The notes: generated by a model not told the origin, from the letters alone. A DNA stretch of 64,000 bases from Sulfurimonas sp. (GCF_026991475.1 NZ_JALXBK010000024.1:1-64000); one strand, 5' to 3'. Counted from the stretch's first letter, positions 9,217 to 18,984 are shown. Made by a program: numbers and translations.

Positions 9217-9518
9217 TGCAAAAAGTCATACTTGCTTATTTTATTTTTATAAATGTTGCTGCGTTTATAGTTTACTGGATTGATAAACTCCTTGCTAAAT
9301 CTTCTAAACGCAGAATCTCAGAGAATGAACTCCATACTTTTGCACTTCTTGGCGGATTTTTAGGCGCAACTCTTAGTATGTACATTTTTAGGCACAAAGT
9401 AAGCAAGTCTTCTTTTTTAATTGTACATATTGTAATTATACTTTTATGGATAGTTACGCTTGTGTATTACTTTTTTGATTTTCATACACTTACTTTTATA
9501 CGCCCCTCTTTATTCTAA
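9216..9518 (+). CDS. DUF1294 small membrane protein
   Basis: A 100-residue protein with three to four hydrophobic segments. The block YWIDKLLAKSSKRRISENELHTFALLGGFLGA followed by FRHKVSK matches the DUF1294 family (DK-A-x4-RI-E-L-GG-G-RHKT/K). Its function is unknown. The GTG start overlaps the last base of the lgt stop (TAGTG), indicating translational coupling. It carries two copies of the over-represented CTGCGTTT/AAACGCAG octamer (9259 and 9306). Confidence 0.75.
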   Translation: MQKVILAYFIFINVAAFIVYWIDKLLAKSSKRRISENELHTFALLGGFLGATLSMYIFRHKVSKSSFLIVHIVIILLWIVTLVYYFFDFHTLTFIRPSLF

Positions 9519-9528
9519 TTTTGATTCT

Positions 9529-10017
9529 TTACCTTTTTGTATAGTGCTTTTTCTTATCTCTCTTTACCGAGAGTTTCCACAAATAATTTACTAAAAAATA
9601 TCCTAAGATTGAGCCAAATATAGAGTATATTGCTGTTCCAAAATAGAGTGGTATAAAAATATTGTCAAGGTTGTTTGAAAACCATGAAAGCGTCATCTCA
9701 ACTGGTTGTGGTTTCATATGAAGTAAAAAAGAACCAGTGAGATACTCCATGTAGTACATTGGTGGCATCGTAATGGGATTACTTAGCCAACACATTGCTA
9801 GTCCGATGGGAACATTGAATTTTACAAATGGAACAAAGAGTAAAACTGCCGCCATCTGCATAGGCATAGGTATGAATGCAATGAAGAGTCCTATAAGTAC
9901 ACCACGAGAAATCATTTTTCTACTTGGAGAGAGATATTCTGGTGGAATTTTAGATTTTTTTATAAAGGCACGGAGTTTCTCATGTTTTGAGGTATTTTTA
10001 AGTGTTTTTCTAAGCAT
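9529..10017 (-). CDS. DUF2062 membrane protein
   Basis: A 162-residue protein of the DUF2062 family. It has an amphipathic N-terminus, then RGVLIGLFIAFIPMPMQM, the conserved FVKFNVPIGLAMCWLSNPITMPPMYYMEYLTGS region, and a C-terminal helix. Members are inner-membrane proteins of unknown role, often near lipid or envelope genes. It converges on the DUF1294 gene with a 10-base gap and is divergent from the RNA helicase. Confidence 0.8.
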   Translation of the reverse strand: MLRKTLKNTSKHEKLRAFIKKSKIPPEYLSPSRKMISRGVLIGLFIAFIPMPMQMAAVLLFVPFVKFNVPIGLAMCWLSNPITMPPMYYMEYLTGSFLLHMKPQPVEMTLSWFSNNLDNIFIPLYFGTAIYSIFGSILGYFLVNYLWKLSVKRDKKKHYTKR

Positions 10018-10116
10018 AATTTATTACTTCTTTATATTTTTGCGAATTATATCAGCTAAGAGCTTACAAATGCTAAATATGTTAGAATAAAGTATATTAA
10101 TTTTAGGGTGAATAAA

Positions 10117-11394
10117 ATGTCTTTTGAAAAATTAGGAATATTCAAGCCGTTGCTTGATGCTGTAAATGATTTGGGTTATAAAGAACCTACACTTGTCCAA
10201 AAACGGGCTATTCCTGTGATCTTATCTAAAAAAGACATCTTTGCAACTGCACAGACAGGAACAGGAAAAACTGCTGCGTTTGCACTGCCGATTTTACAAA
10301 AACTTAGAAAACCAAGTGAGGGTAGTGGTGTGCGTGCTATTATCCTCTCACCTACGCGTGAACTTAGTATTCAAATTCATGATGATATTGTGAAATTTTC
10401 TAAGTATATGGATATAAAAACTACTATTTTAGTGGGTGGAAAAGATTTGCAAAAACAGAGAGAGCAGCTTAAGCGTGGTACAGATATAGTCATCGCAACA
10501 CCTGGGCGACTGCTTGAACATCTTGAAAATGGCTTATCTTTGCAGGATGTTAAAGTTTTCGTGCTTGATGAGGCAGATAGAATGTTAGATATGGGTTTTA
10601 CAAAAGATATTAGAAAAATCCATCCGCTTTTACCTAAACGCCATCAGACACTTCTTTTTTCTGCAACTTTTTCAGATAAGGTAAGAAAACTCTCAAAACT
10701 GATTTTGACAAAGCCTGCGTTTATAGAGACTGCAAAACATAATACGACCGTAGATACAATAAATCAAGTGGCATATTTGGTAGATACCGATAGAAAGGCA
10801 GAACTTTTAGCGTACATCATTGGATCAAGAAACTTTCCTCAGGTTTTGGTTTTTACCCGTACAAAAGCGAGTGCAGATTCCCTTGCAGAGGAGCTGAAAA
10901 AAGATGGTCTTAAGTGTGGTGTTATTCATGGTGATAAAACCAAAGCAAATCGTCTTAAAACACTCAATCAATTTAAAGATGGTCTCTTTCGTGTGCTTGT
11001 TGCAACCGACATTGCATCTCGTGGGCTTGATATTGAAGAGCTTCCTTATGTTATTAACTATGAACTCCCTTCAATTCCTGAAGATTATGTGCATCGTGTT
11101 GGACGTACTGGGCGTGCAGGGCGTGAAGGTGAAGCTATTAGTCTTATTGATATTTATGAAAAATATGAAATACGCGATGTTGAAAAACTTATAGGGGAGA
11201 AGATACCTCAAGAAGTTGTTGAAGGTTTTGAGCCAGATCCAAATATTCGCCGTAAAGATATAGATGAAGTGAAGCTAAAATCTGAACATAAAAAAGAGGC
11301 AAAAAAGTTTCAAAAAAAAGCAGAAGCAAAAAGAGTGACTGCAAAATCTCTTAAAGTGATGAAAAAGAAGAGAAAAACTACAAAAAGAGACTAA
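10117..11394 (+). CDS. DEAD-box RNA helicase, RhlE-like
   Basis: A 425-residue ATP-dependent RNA helicase with all family motifs in order: Q motif (FEKLGIFKPLLDAV...PTLVQ), Walker A AQTGTGKT, PTREL, TPGR, DEAD, SAT, ATDIASRGLD and HRVGRTGRAGR. A lysine-rich tail follows, as in the RhlE/DbpA groups that help ribosome assembly or mRNA turnover. I prefer ATG at 10117 over the in-frame GTG at 10108 because AGGGTG lies at the right distance upstream and the protein then starts MSFEKLG. It carries two copies of the CTGCGTTT octamer (10274 and 10715). Confidence 0.92.
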   Translation: MSFEKLGIFKPLLDAVNDLGYKEPTLVQKRAIPVILSKKDIFATAQTGTGKTAAFALPILQKLRKPSEGSGVRAIILSPTRELSIQIHDDIVKFSKYMDIKTTILVGGKDLQKQREQLKRGTDIVIATPGRLLEHLENGLSLQDVKVFVLDEADRMLDMGFTKDIRKIHPLLPKRHQTLLFSATFSDKVRKLSKLILTKPAFIETAKHNTTVDTINQVAYLVDTDRKAELLAYIIGSRNFPQVLVFTRTKASADSLAEELKKDGLKCGVIHGDKTKANRLKTLNQFKDGLFRVLVATDIASRGLDIEELPYVINYELPSIPEDYVHRVGRTGRAGREGEAISLIDIYEKYEIRDVEKLIGEKIPQEVVEGFEPDPNIRRKDIDEVKLKSEHKKEAKKFQKKAEAKRVTAKSLKVMKKKRKTTKRD

Positions 11395-11405
11395 AGGTTT
11401 AAGTG

Positions 11406-14400
11406 ATGAAGCGCGGTTTTTTGGTAATTTTTTTACTCTTTACTTTTTATAGTGGGCTTTTTGCGCAAACTACAAAAAATGCGACACCTTTAAAAAAAGT
11501 AACACTGCAGCTTCAATGGAAGTATTCTTTTCAATTTGCTGGCTTTATAATGGCAAAAGAGCTGGGTTACTATAAAGATGCAGGTTTGGATGTAAAGCTA
11601 CTTGAATATAATGGTGGTGATATTCGTCAAAAAATTAAAGAGCATAAAGTCCAATATTTTTTACAAAACGGTGCGCTGCTTTTTGATAAAAATAACAAAC
11701 TAATGGATGTAAAACTGCTTGCAACTTACTTTCAGCACTCTCCACTTGTTTTAGTGACGCAGCCCTCTATTAAAGATATTTCACAGTTGCGGGCTAAAAC
11801 CATTATGATGGGAGGCAATGAAATTTATGAAACCTCTCTTGATGCGCTTTTACGCTACTACGATATTAATCCTACGATTGCTAAATTTGTGCATCCTACT
11901 TTTAATCTTCAAGATTTTATACAAAAGCGCGTAGATGCTATGTCTGTATTTAAAACTGATCAAATTTATGAGCTCAAAAAAAGGGGAGTGGCTTTTAATA
12001 CTATAGACCCTATAGAGTATGGTTTTGTGACAACCGCAAATAACCTTTTTTCTTTTAACGGGTATGTGAGTAAACATAAAAAAGAGGTTAATGCCTTTTT
12101 AGATGCTACAAAAAAAGGGTGGGAGTATGCGCTTGCACATATTCAAAAGAGTGCTAAAGTCATTTATACAAAATACTCAAAACGAAAATCACTTGATGCT
12201 TTAATATATGAGGGAAAAACTACAAAGTCATTAATGTTGCAAAATCTTTATGCTATTGGAGAGATTAATGGTGAAAATTTGACTTTTATTTATCAGGAGT
12301 ACCTTAATAGAAAAGGCTTGTCTGTTAATAAAAATGATTTGCAAAATTATATTTATCAACGCTCATTGAAAAGTTCTTTTTTAACATATGCGCAACAAAA
12401 ATATTTACTAAAAAAGAAAAAAATCACTATTTGCGTTGATCCTAAATGGAAACCTTATGAGTGGATAGATAAAGATGGAAAATATAGAGGAATGGGGTCT
12501 GATTATTTCAAACTGTTTATGAAAAATATTCCTGTTCAAACGCAGCTCTACAAAACAGAGAATTGGGCAGAGAGTATAGCTGCCATTAGAGCAAAGAAGT
12601 GTGACTTATTGCCAATGGCGGGGATTACCAAAGAGCGAAAAAAGTTTCTCTCCTTTACTGCTCCTTATTATTATGCGCCTTATGTTGTTGCTACTACAAC
12701 GGATAAAAGCTTTGTAGAAAATTTTAGAGATAAACTAAGGAAAAAGTACGCCGTCATTCGTCACTCTGCAGTTCTTGATGATTTAAAGAATCTTTATGGA
12801 AATATGAATATAGTGAAAGTTGCAACGGTTGGGGATGGACTTAGACTGGTAAATGAAGGGAAAGTGTTTGGTTTTATCAATACTGCAAAAGTAATTTCAT
12901 ACTATATTCAAGAACATAATCTTGAAAATATTAAAATAGATGCAAAGCTACCTATAGGCTATAACTTGGCTATTGCTACACAAAAAAATGAAAAAATGCT
13001 TCGTAATATATTGCAGTCTGCAATTAATAGTGCTAATCCTGTAAAATTGAACCAGATTCAAAACCAATGGTCTTCTGTTGTTCTTGAATCGCGTGAGGAT
13101 TATAGACTCTTTTATGACATAGTAGGAGTTTTAATTTTGGTACTGTTTGCTCTATTTTATCGATCTGTGATTCTTAGACGAGCAAACAGTGTCCTTGAAC
13201 AGAAAGTTGATGAAAAAACAGTTGCTTTGCAAAGACTCAATGCAGAGTTGGAACAAAAGGTAGAACAAAGAACAAAAGAGCTAAAACATCAGGCATATTA
13301 TGATGCTTTGACAAATCTTCCAAACAGAGCTTTGTTTCAAGACAGACTTCATGTTGCCATTGAAAAGTCTAAACGCAGTGGGCATTTGGTAGCTCTTTAT
13401 TTTATTGATTTAGATAGATTTAAAGAGATAAATGACTCTTTGGGACATCAGGCGGGTGATGAGGTTCTTAAAGTTGTTGCAAGTAGATTGCTTAAAAATG
13501 TAAGAAAAGAGGATACTTTAGCGCGTTTAGGCGGCGATGAATTTACCTTGCTTGTTGAGCGTATAAAACACATTCCAGAATCTATTTTTATTGCTCAAAA
13601 GATGTTGGCAATATCTAAAGAACCAATTATTATTCAAGAGCATACTATTTATATATCATTAAGCGTAGGTATAACTCTGGCTCCACAAGATGCTCTTAAT
13701 GCGACAGATTTGTTAAAAAATGCAGATGCGGCTATGTACAAAGCAAAAGAAGAGGGGCGTAATAATTTTCAGTTTTATTCTCCTCAAATGAGTAAAGAAG
13801 CCTATTCTAAAATTTTAATGCAAACGAGATTACGTCAGGCAATAGAGAATGATGAATTTGAAGTATATTATCAACCACAGGTTGATGTTGTTGCCAATAA
13901 GGTGATGGGCTTTGAAGCTTTAATGAGATGGAATGATCCAAAAGAGGGAGTGATTTTACCCGATGTTTTTATGGATCTTGCTCAAGAGACTGGTCTTATA
14001 GTTGAAATAGATAAAAAAATGATAAAAGAGGCTACAAAGCAATTTGCTCTTTGGCAAAAAGAGGGACTGTGTGAGGGGAGAATCTCCATAAATCTCGCGG
14101 CTCAAGAGCTTTCTAACAAGGGATATTTAGAATTTTTGACACAGCAATTAGCGATGAATGAGTTAAAAACGCAATACTTGGAAGTTGAAATTACAGAAAA
14201 TGACATTATGCGTAATCCGCAAGAGGCAATAAGTAAGTTGCAAGAGATTCATGCTCTTGGGATTAGAATATCGGTAGATGATTTTGGAACGGGGTATTCA
14301 TCTCTTGCTTACCTCAAACGCTTTCCCATTGATAAATTAAAAATTGACCAGTCATTTATCCTTGATATACCACAAGATGATGAGGATTGTGCCATTGTAA

Positions 14401-14591
14401 AAGCTGTTATTGCGCTGGGTGAAAATCTTGGATTTACTTTAATAGCTGAGGGTGTTGAGACAAAAGAGCAAGAACACTTTTTGGTACAAAATGGCTGTCA
14501 TATTATACAAGGCTTTTTGTATGCAGAAGCATTGTCTTACTCAGATGCCGAGAAGTTTTTGAAAAAATATAAGGAAAAAATAGATGAATAA
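11406..14591 (+). CDS. GGDEF-EAL protein with two periplasmic solute-binding sensor domains
   Basis: About 1061 residues. Order: signal peptide; an NMT1/THI5-like solute-binding domain (~30-260, VTLQLQWKYSFQFAGFIMAKE, GYYKDAGLDV); a second type-2 periplasmic binding domain of the SBP_bac_3 type (~335-560, ITICVDPKWKPYEWID); a membrane helix (~568-590); a coiled coil; a GGDEF domain with intact GGDEF near residue 709; and an EAL domain with EALMRW near 836 and DDFGTGYSSL. Both catalytic motifs look intact, so it may both make and degrade cyclic-di-GMP in response to small periplasmic ligands. ATG at 11406 is preferred over GTG at 11403. It overlaps pepN by 8 bases. Confidence 0.9.
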   Translation: MKRGFLVIFLLFTFYSGLFAQTTKNATPLKKVTLQLQWKYSFQFAGFIMAKELGYYKDAGLDVKLLEYNGGDIRQKIKEHKVQYFLQNGALLFDKNNKLMDVKLLATYFQHSPLVLVTQPSIKDISQLRAKTIMMGGNEIYETSLDALLRYYDINPTIAKFVHPTFNLQDFIQKRVDAMSVFKTDQIYELKKRGVAFNTIDPIEYGFVTTANNLFSFNGYVSKHKKEVNAFLDATKKGWEYALAHIQKSAKVIYTKYSKRKSLDALIYEGKTTKSLMLQNLYAIGEINGENLTFIYQEYLNRKGLSVNKNDLQNYIYQRSLKSSFLTYAQQKYLLKKKKITICVDPKWKPYEWIDKDGKYRGMGSDYFKLFMKNIPVQTQLYKTENWAESIAAIRAKKCDLLPMAGITKERKKFLSFTAPYYYAPYVVATTTDKSFVENFRDKLRKKYAVIRHSAVLDDLKNLYGNMNIVKVATVGDGLRLVNEGKVFGFINTAKVISYYIQEHNLENIKIDAKLPIGYNLAIATQKNEKMLRNILQSAINSANPVKLNQIQNQWSSVVLESREDYRLFYDIVGVLILVLFALFYRSVILRRANSVLEQKVDEKTVALQRLNAELEQKVEQRTKELKHQAYYDALTNLPNRALFQDRLHVAIEKSKRSGHLVALYFIDLDRFKEINDSLGHQAGDEVLKVVASRLLKNVRKEDTLARLGGDEFTLLVERIKHIPESIFIAQKMLAISKEPIIIQEHTIYISLSVGITLAPQDALNATDLLKNADAAMYKAKEEGRNNFQFYSPQMSKEAYSKILMQTRLRQAIENDEFEVYYQPQVDVVANKVMGFEALMRWNDPKEGVILPDVFMDLAQETGLIVEIDKKMIKEATKQFALWQKEGLCEGRISINLAAQELSNKGYLEFLTQQLAMNELKTQYLEVEITENDIMRNPQEAISKLQEIHALGIRISVDDFGTGYSSLAYLKRFPIDKLKIDQSFILDIPQDDEDCAIVKAVIALGENLGFTLIAEGVETKEQEHFLVQNGCHIIQGFLYAEALSYSDAEKFLKKYKEKIDE

Positions 14592-17151
14592 ACAAGTAGT
14601 AGAGAAATTTTTGAAAGATTATAAAAAACCTGCGTTTAAAATAGAGAGTGTCCATCTTACATTTGAGCTCTTTGAAGAGGAAACGCTTGTTACCAATGTA
14701 ATGCAGATTTCTAAACTTGATGCAAGTGTAAGTGAACTGAAACTTGACACGGCAAACCTTGAACTTTTAGGGCTGCGTTTAAATGGAATGAAACTTACAG
14801 AAAATAGATATGTAGTTGATGATGATTCACTTACTATTTTAAATGTTTCAGAGAGTTTTGAGATAAAAATAGAAAATAAGATTTACCCACAAAATAATAC
14901 TGAACTAGAGGGTCTTTATAAATCTGGAGATATTTTTTGTACACAAAATGAGCCTGAGGGCTTTAGAAGTATTACTCCTTATCTTGACCGTCCTGATGTA
15001 ATGAGTGTTTTTACGACTACTGTTATTGCAGACAAAGAGAAGTACCCTGTACTTTTAAGTAATGGTAACAAAGTAGAGTGTCATGATAGTTTTGATGGCA
15101 GACATGGTGTAACTTGGCATGATCCTTTTGCAAAACCATCTTACCTTTTTGCTCTTGTTGCAGGGAATTTAGGAAGCATTGATGATACTTTTACTACGAT
15201 GAGTGGACGAGAGATTGCACTCAATATCTATTGTGATTTGGGTAATGAATCAAAATGTTTTCATGCAATGCGTTCACTTAAAGAGGCAATGAAGTGGGAT
15301 GAAGAGAGTTATGGTCGCGAGTATGATTTAGAAATTTACAATATTGTAGCAGTCGATAGTTTTAATATGGGAGCTATGGAAAATAAAGGGCTCAATATTT
15401 TTAATTCTGCCTATGTTTTAGCAGATATGGATACAGCAACTGATGCAAACTTTATGGGTATAGAGTCAGTCATTGCTCATGAGTATTTTCATAATTGGAC
15501 TGGAAATCGTATTACTTGCCGTGATTGGTTTCAGCTTACTCTTAAAGAGGGACTTACTGTTTTTCGTGATCAATGTTTCTCTGCTGATATGAACTCAAGT
15601 GCAGTGCAACGCATAGAAGATGTAAAAGCACTCCGTGAGAGGCAATTTGTAGAAGACAGCTCTCCTACTCGTCATCCAATCCAACCAAAATCGTACATCT
15701 CTATGAATAACTTTTATACAGCAACAGTTTATGAAAAAGGTGCTGAGGTTATTCGTATGATTTATACGCTTATAGGTAAAGAAAATTACCGTAAAGCTAT
15801 GGATTTATACTTTGAAACTTTTGATGCACAAGCGGTAACTACAGATGACTTTTTATGGGCTATGAGTAGTGCTAGTGCAGAGGACTTAGAGCAGTTTAAA
15901 CGATGGTATCATCAAAGTGGTACACCAAAACTCAAAGTAGAAGAGGCGTTTAGTGATGGTGTTTACAGGCTGCGTTTAAGACAGGTAATTCCAAACGCAG
16001 TTAATGGTGATAAACAGGAACCGTACTATTTTCCATTAAAAATGGGGCTTTTAGATGTTAATGGTGAGGAGATAGTGCAAAAAACGCTTAAAGTATCCAA
16101 AGAGAGTGAAGAGTTTTTATTTGAAGGCTTTACATCTAAGCCAGTTCTCTCTATAAATAGAGATTTTTCTGCTCCTTTTATAATAGAACAAGAGCAGACC
16201 AACTACGCCTTTTTAATGCAACACGATACAAATAGTTTTGTGCAGTATGAAGCAACACAAAATTTTGCCCTGCAAACTATGAATAAAATGTTAAAAGGTG
16301 AGGATATAGATGATAAATTTCTAGTAGCTTATGGTCATCTATTGGATTTAGATGTAGATTTGTTATATAAAGCACATCTGCTTGAGTTACCCTCTATAAG
16401 TGCGCTTATGCAGATGCAGGAGAAAATTGATTTTAAACTTATATATGATGTTAAAGAGAGACTTTTAAATAAAATTGTGCATACATATAAAGAGAAACTT
16501 TTAGCAATATACAGTGCAAATCATTTTCCTCTCTCAGATAGACTTGAAGCAAAAGATATTGCACAAAGGGCTATTAAAAATAGAGTGCTTAAAATTATTT
16601 CTGCCTCTAAAGATGATGAAGTGGCAGAGATGGCAAAAAAACAGTATGAAGAGTCTGTAACCATGACTGATCGCGTTGTGGCTCTTGATGTATTAGAAAA
16701 TATTCATGCTCTGTTTGCAGATGAAGCGTTAAAAGATTTTTATGAGAAATATAAAGATGAAACACTGGTTATGAATAAATACTTTGCAATCATAGCTTCA
16801 GCAGATAAAGAAGAACTTTTAGAGAGAGTAGAGAGAATGCAACTCGATAAAGTATATGATGAGAAAGTTCCAAATCTTGTGCGTTCACTTATTGGCTCAT
16901 TTTCTCGTAATCATAAACACTTTCATAAAGAGGATGGAAGTGGATATAAATTTTTAGCAAATAAGATTATTGAGATAGATAAAATCAACCCACAGATGGC
17001 TTCTGGGCTTGCTGGAGCGTTTAAAATTTATGATAAGTTGTTAGATACAAATAAAGAACTTATAAATAGAGAATTGAAACGTGTAGTTTCTACACATAAT
17101 TTATCAAATAATACATACGAGATTATTAATAAAATTTTAAAAAATAGTTAA
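14584..17151 (+). CDS. pepN: Aminopeptidase N (M1 family zinc metallopeptidase)
   Basis: An 855-residue cytosolic M1 aminopeptidase that removes N-terminal residues from peptides. The exopeptidase motif GAMEN is at about 263-267, and the zinc motif HEYFHNW, with H299, E300 and H303, is followed by the third ligand in LKEGLTVF. The C-terminal helical domain typical of PepN is present and the length is normal (870 in E. coli). It overlaps the c-di-GMP gene by 8 bases, which suggests co-transcription although no functional link is obvious. It carries four copies of the AAACGCAG/CTGCGTTT octamer, two of them 23 bases apart at 15970 and 15993. Confidence 0.95.
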   Translation: MNKQVVEKFLKDYKKPAFKIESVHLTFELFEEETLVTNVMQISKLDASVSELKLDTANLELLGLRLNGMKLTENRYVVDDDSLTILNVSESFEIKIENKIYPQNNTELEGLYKSGDIFCTQNEPEGFRSITPYLDRPDVMSVFTTTVIADKEKYPVLLSNGNKVECHDSFDGRHGVTWHDPFAKPSYLFALVAGNLGSIDDTFTTMSGREIALNIYCDLGNESKCFHAMRSLKEAMKWDEESYGREYDLEIYNIVAVDSFNMGAMENKGLNIFNSAYVLADMDTATDANFMGIESVIAHEYFHNWTGNRITCRDWFQLTLKEGLTVFRDQCFSADMNSSAVQRIEDVKALRERQFVEDSSPTRHPIQPKSYISMNNFYTATVYEKGAEVIRMIYTLIGKENYRKAMDLYFETFDAQAVTTDDFLWAMSSASAEDLEQFKRWYHQSGTPKLKVEEAFSDGVYRLRLRQVIPNAVNGDKQEPYYFPLKMGLLDVNGEEIVQKTLKVSKESEEFLFEGFTSKPVLSINRDFSAPFIIEQEQTNYAFLMQHDTNSFVQYEATQNFALQTMNKMLKGEDIDDKFLVAYGHLLDLDVDLLYKAHLLELPSISALMQMQEKIDFKLIYDVKERLLNKIVHTYKEKLLAIYSANHFPLSDRLEAKDIAQRAIKNRVLKIISASKDDEVAEMAKKQYEESVTMTDRVVALDVLENIHALFADEALKDFYEKYKDETLVMNKYFAIIASADKEELLERVERMQLDKVYDEKVPNLVRSLIGSFSRNHKHFHKEDGSGYKFLANKIIEIDKINPQMASGLAGAFKIYDKLLDTNKELINRELKRVVSTHNLSNNTYEIINKILKNS

Positions 17152-17171
17152 AAAAATGATTTTTCCCTAAG

Positions 17172-17210
17172 ATAAGTCCCTATTATAAGCTGATATAAAC
17201 CTGACTTATA
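17172..17210. promoter_or_regulatory. Inverted ATAAGTC/GACTTAT element upstream of the sqr-like gene
   Basis: ATAAGTC at 17172-17178 and GACTTATA at 17203-17210 form a perfect 7-bp inverted pair with centres about 31 bases apart, roughly three helical turns. They lie 55-95 bases upstream of a TATAAT box. Related copies occur before psrA1 (32964-33028). It could be an operator for a sulfur-responsive regulator; this is inference. Confidence 0.35.
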
Positions 17211-17264
17211 AAATATATTTTAAAATATAATTGGTTAATAGTGTAGAATTTTGATAGAATTATT

Positions 17265-17270
17265 TATAAT
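17265..17270 (+). promoter_or_regulatory. Probable -10 box of the sqr-like gene
   Basis: TATAAT 22 bases before the start codon, inside a 141-base AT-rich region after pepN. An SD (GAAGGAA) precedes the ATG at 17293. Confidence 0.45.
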
Positions 17271-17292
17271 TTAAATCGAGAAGGAAAATTAT

Positions 17293-18765
17293 ATGGCAAG
17301 ATTAGTTGTATTAGGTGGTGGTGTTGCTGGTCATACAACAGCTACATTCGCTGCAAAATGGTTAGGTTCGCAACATGAAGTTGTGGTAGTTACACCAAAT
17401 AGTAAATGGAATTGGATTCCGTCTAATATTTGGGTTGGTGTCGGTCAAATGACAAAAGAGGAAGTTACTTTTGACTTAGCTCCTGTATACGCGAAAGCGG
17501 GTATTACATTTCATCAAGCAAAAGCAGTTTCAATTAATCCAGAAGGGAGTGACTCTAGTGAAAAACCTTTTGTTACAATTGAATACACAGAAGAGGGTAA
17601 AGCTGGAGAAACTGAAGTAGTTGAGTATGATTATCTAGTAAATGCTACTGGTCCAAAACTGAACTTTGATGCTACACCAGGTCTTGGTGATGGTAATGGT
17701 CAGATGGGTGACAATACAGTCTCTGTTTGTACTGCAGACCATGCCGTTCACGCTTCTCATAAACTTGCAGAAGCTATTGAAAAAATGAAAGGTGGAACTC
17801 GTCAAAAATTCTTAATTGGTACTGGTCATGGTATGTGTACATGTCAGGGTGCTGCGTTTGAGTATATCTTTAATATTGAAAATGAGCTAAGAAAATCTGG
17901 TGTTCGTGATATGGCAGATATTAAATGGATCTCAAATGAGTCATTTTTAGGTGATTTTGGTATGGGTGGACTTCATATGAAAGTTGGCGGATATGTAGTG
18001 TCTTCTAAACTTTTTGCTGAATCACTCTATGCTGAGCGTAGTATTGATTGGTTAATTGGTGCACATACTTCTAAAGTAGAAAATGGTAAAGTAGAGTATG
18101 AACTTCTTGATGGTAGCAAAGGCGAAGAAGAGTTTGACTTTGCTATGCTTATTCCACCATTTGCAGGTGTTGGCTTAAAAGCTTACGACAAAGCTGGTGA
18201 AGATATTACAGGTACAGTTTTCGCTCCAAACGGATTTATGAAAGTTGATGCTGATTATACTGCTAAGCCTTATGCAGAGTGGAAAGCTAGTGACTGGCCA
18301 AGAACATACCAAAATCCTACATACTCAAATATGTTTGCAGCTGGTATTGCTTTTGCACCACCACATCTTATTTCTAAACCAATGAAGTCTCCAAATGGAA
18401 CTCCTATTAACCCGACTCCTCCAAGAACTGGTATGCCTTCTGGTATTATTGGTAAAGCGGTTGCACACTCTGTATGTGACTTGATGACAAAAGGTGAAAA
18501 TGCTCATTTACATGAAGCTTCTATGGCTGAAATGGGTGCTGCTTGTGTTGCTTCTGCAGGTAAAGGTGTATTTACTGGTACTGCTGCAGCTATGACTGTT
18601 TATCCTGTTGTACCTGACTTTGAAAAATACCCAGGAACTGGTCGTGATACAGATTACACTTTTGGTGAAATCGGTCTTGCTGGACACTGGATTAAACATA
18701 TTTTACATTTCTTGTTTATCTATAAAGCTAAACTAAATCCAGGCTGGACTCTAATTCCAGAATAA
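17293..18765 (+). CDS. Sulfide:quinone oxidoreductase-like FAD flavoprotein
   Basis: A 490-residue FAD protein of the SQR/flavocytochrome c sulfide dehydrogenase family. The N-terminal dinucleotide fold GGGVAGHTTA (8-17) is followed by NATGP near 117-121, and candidate redox cysteines are C146, C182 and C184 (GHGMCTCQG), with another in the C-terminal third. The C-terminus has a HWIKHILHFLFIYK amphipathic helix, which in SQRs anchors the protein to the membrane near quinone. It probably oxidises sulfide or polysulfide and reduces menaquinone at the periplasmic face. No TAT or Sec signal is seen, as in several SQR types. Its SQR subtype cannot be fixed without alignment. A 52-residue membrane peptide follows in the same operon. 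Confidence 0.8.
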   Translation: MARLVVLGGGVAGHTTATFAAKWLGSQHEVVVVTPNSKWNWIPSNIWVGVGQMTKEEVTFDLAPVYAKAGITFHQAKAVSINPEGSDSSEKPFVTIEYTEEGKAGETEVVEYDYLVNATGPKLNFDATPGLGDGNGQMGDNTVSVCTADHAVHASHKLAEAIEKMKGGTRQKFLIGTGHGMCTCQGAAFEYIFNIENELRKSGVRDMADIKWISNESFLGDFGMGGLHMKVGGYVVSSKLFAESLYAERSIDWLIGAHTSKVENGKVEYELLDGSKGEEEFDFAMLIPPFAGVGLKAYDKAGEDITGTVFAPNGFMKVDADYTAKPYAEWKASDWPRTYQNPTYSNMFAAGIAFAPPHLISKPMKSPNGTPINPTPPRTGMPSGIIGKAVAHSVCDLMTKGENAHLHEASMAEMGAACVASAGKGVFTGTAAAMTVYPVVPDFEKYPGTGRDTDYTFGEIGLAGHWIKHILHFLFIYKAKLNPGWTLIPE

Positions 18766-18786
18766 AAATAAAAAGGGAGATATACT

Positions 18787-18945
18787 ATGAAAGAAGAAGA
18801 ATTAAATTTTGAAAAAGAACAATTTAGTTTAACAATGATACCAGGTAAGTTTGCTCGTTCAATGAGAACTTGTGTAATTTGGCAATTTATTAGATTTGTC
18901 ATTATTAATGTAAAGATGATTATTGTAGTTGGAAAAAGTCACTAG
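18787..18945 (+). CDS. Small (52 aa) hydrophobic protein downstream of the sqr-like gene
   Basis: A 52-codon frame with a strong SD (AAGGGAG) eight bases before the ATG, 21 bases after the flavoprotein gene and followed by a perfect hairpin. The product has a charged N-terminal half (MKEEELNFEKEQF), a middle GKFARSMRTC stretch with one Cys, and a hydrophobic C-terminal segment (VIWQFIRFVIINVKMIIVV) that could be a membrane helix. I do not recognise a family. The position suggests an accessory or anchoring peptide for the flavoprotein, which is inference. Confidence 0.7.
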   Translation: MKEEELNFEKEQFSLTMIPGKFARSMRTCVIWQFIRFVIINVKMIIVVGKSH

Positions 18946-18957
18946 TTAATTATTTTA

Positions 18958-18984
18958 TGTTGCGAAAGTTTTACTTTCGCAACA
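18958..18984 (+). terminator. Perfect 12-bp stem hairpin after the sqr-like operon
   Basis: TGTTGCGAAAGT and ACTTTCGCAACA pair perfectly around a TTT loop. There is no clean T-run afterwards (CCGCAATTTCC), so it may act as a weak intrinsic terminator, an mRNA 3' stabiliser, or a partial read-through site toward the next gene, which starts 28 bases later. Confidence 0.6.

Noticed and set aside
10904-11194. 96-codon frame inside the RNA helicase gene
   Set aside because: It is out of frame with the helicase, whose motifs run through this stretch; a shadow frame.
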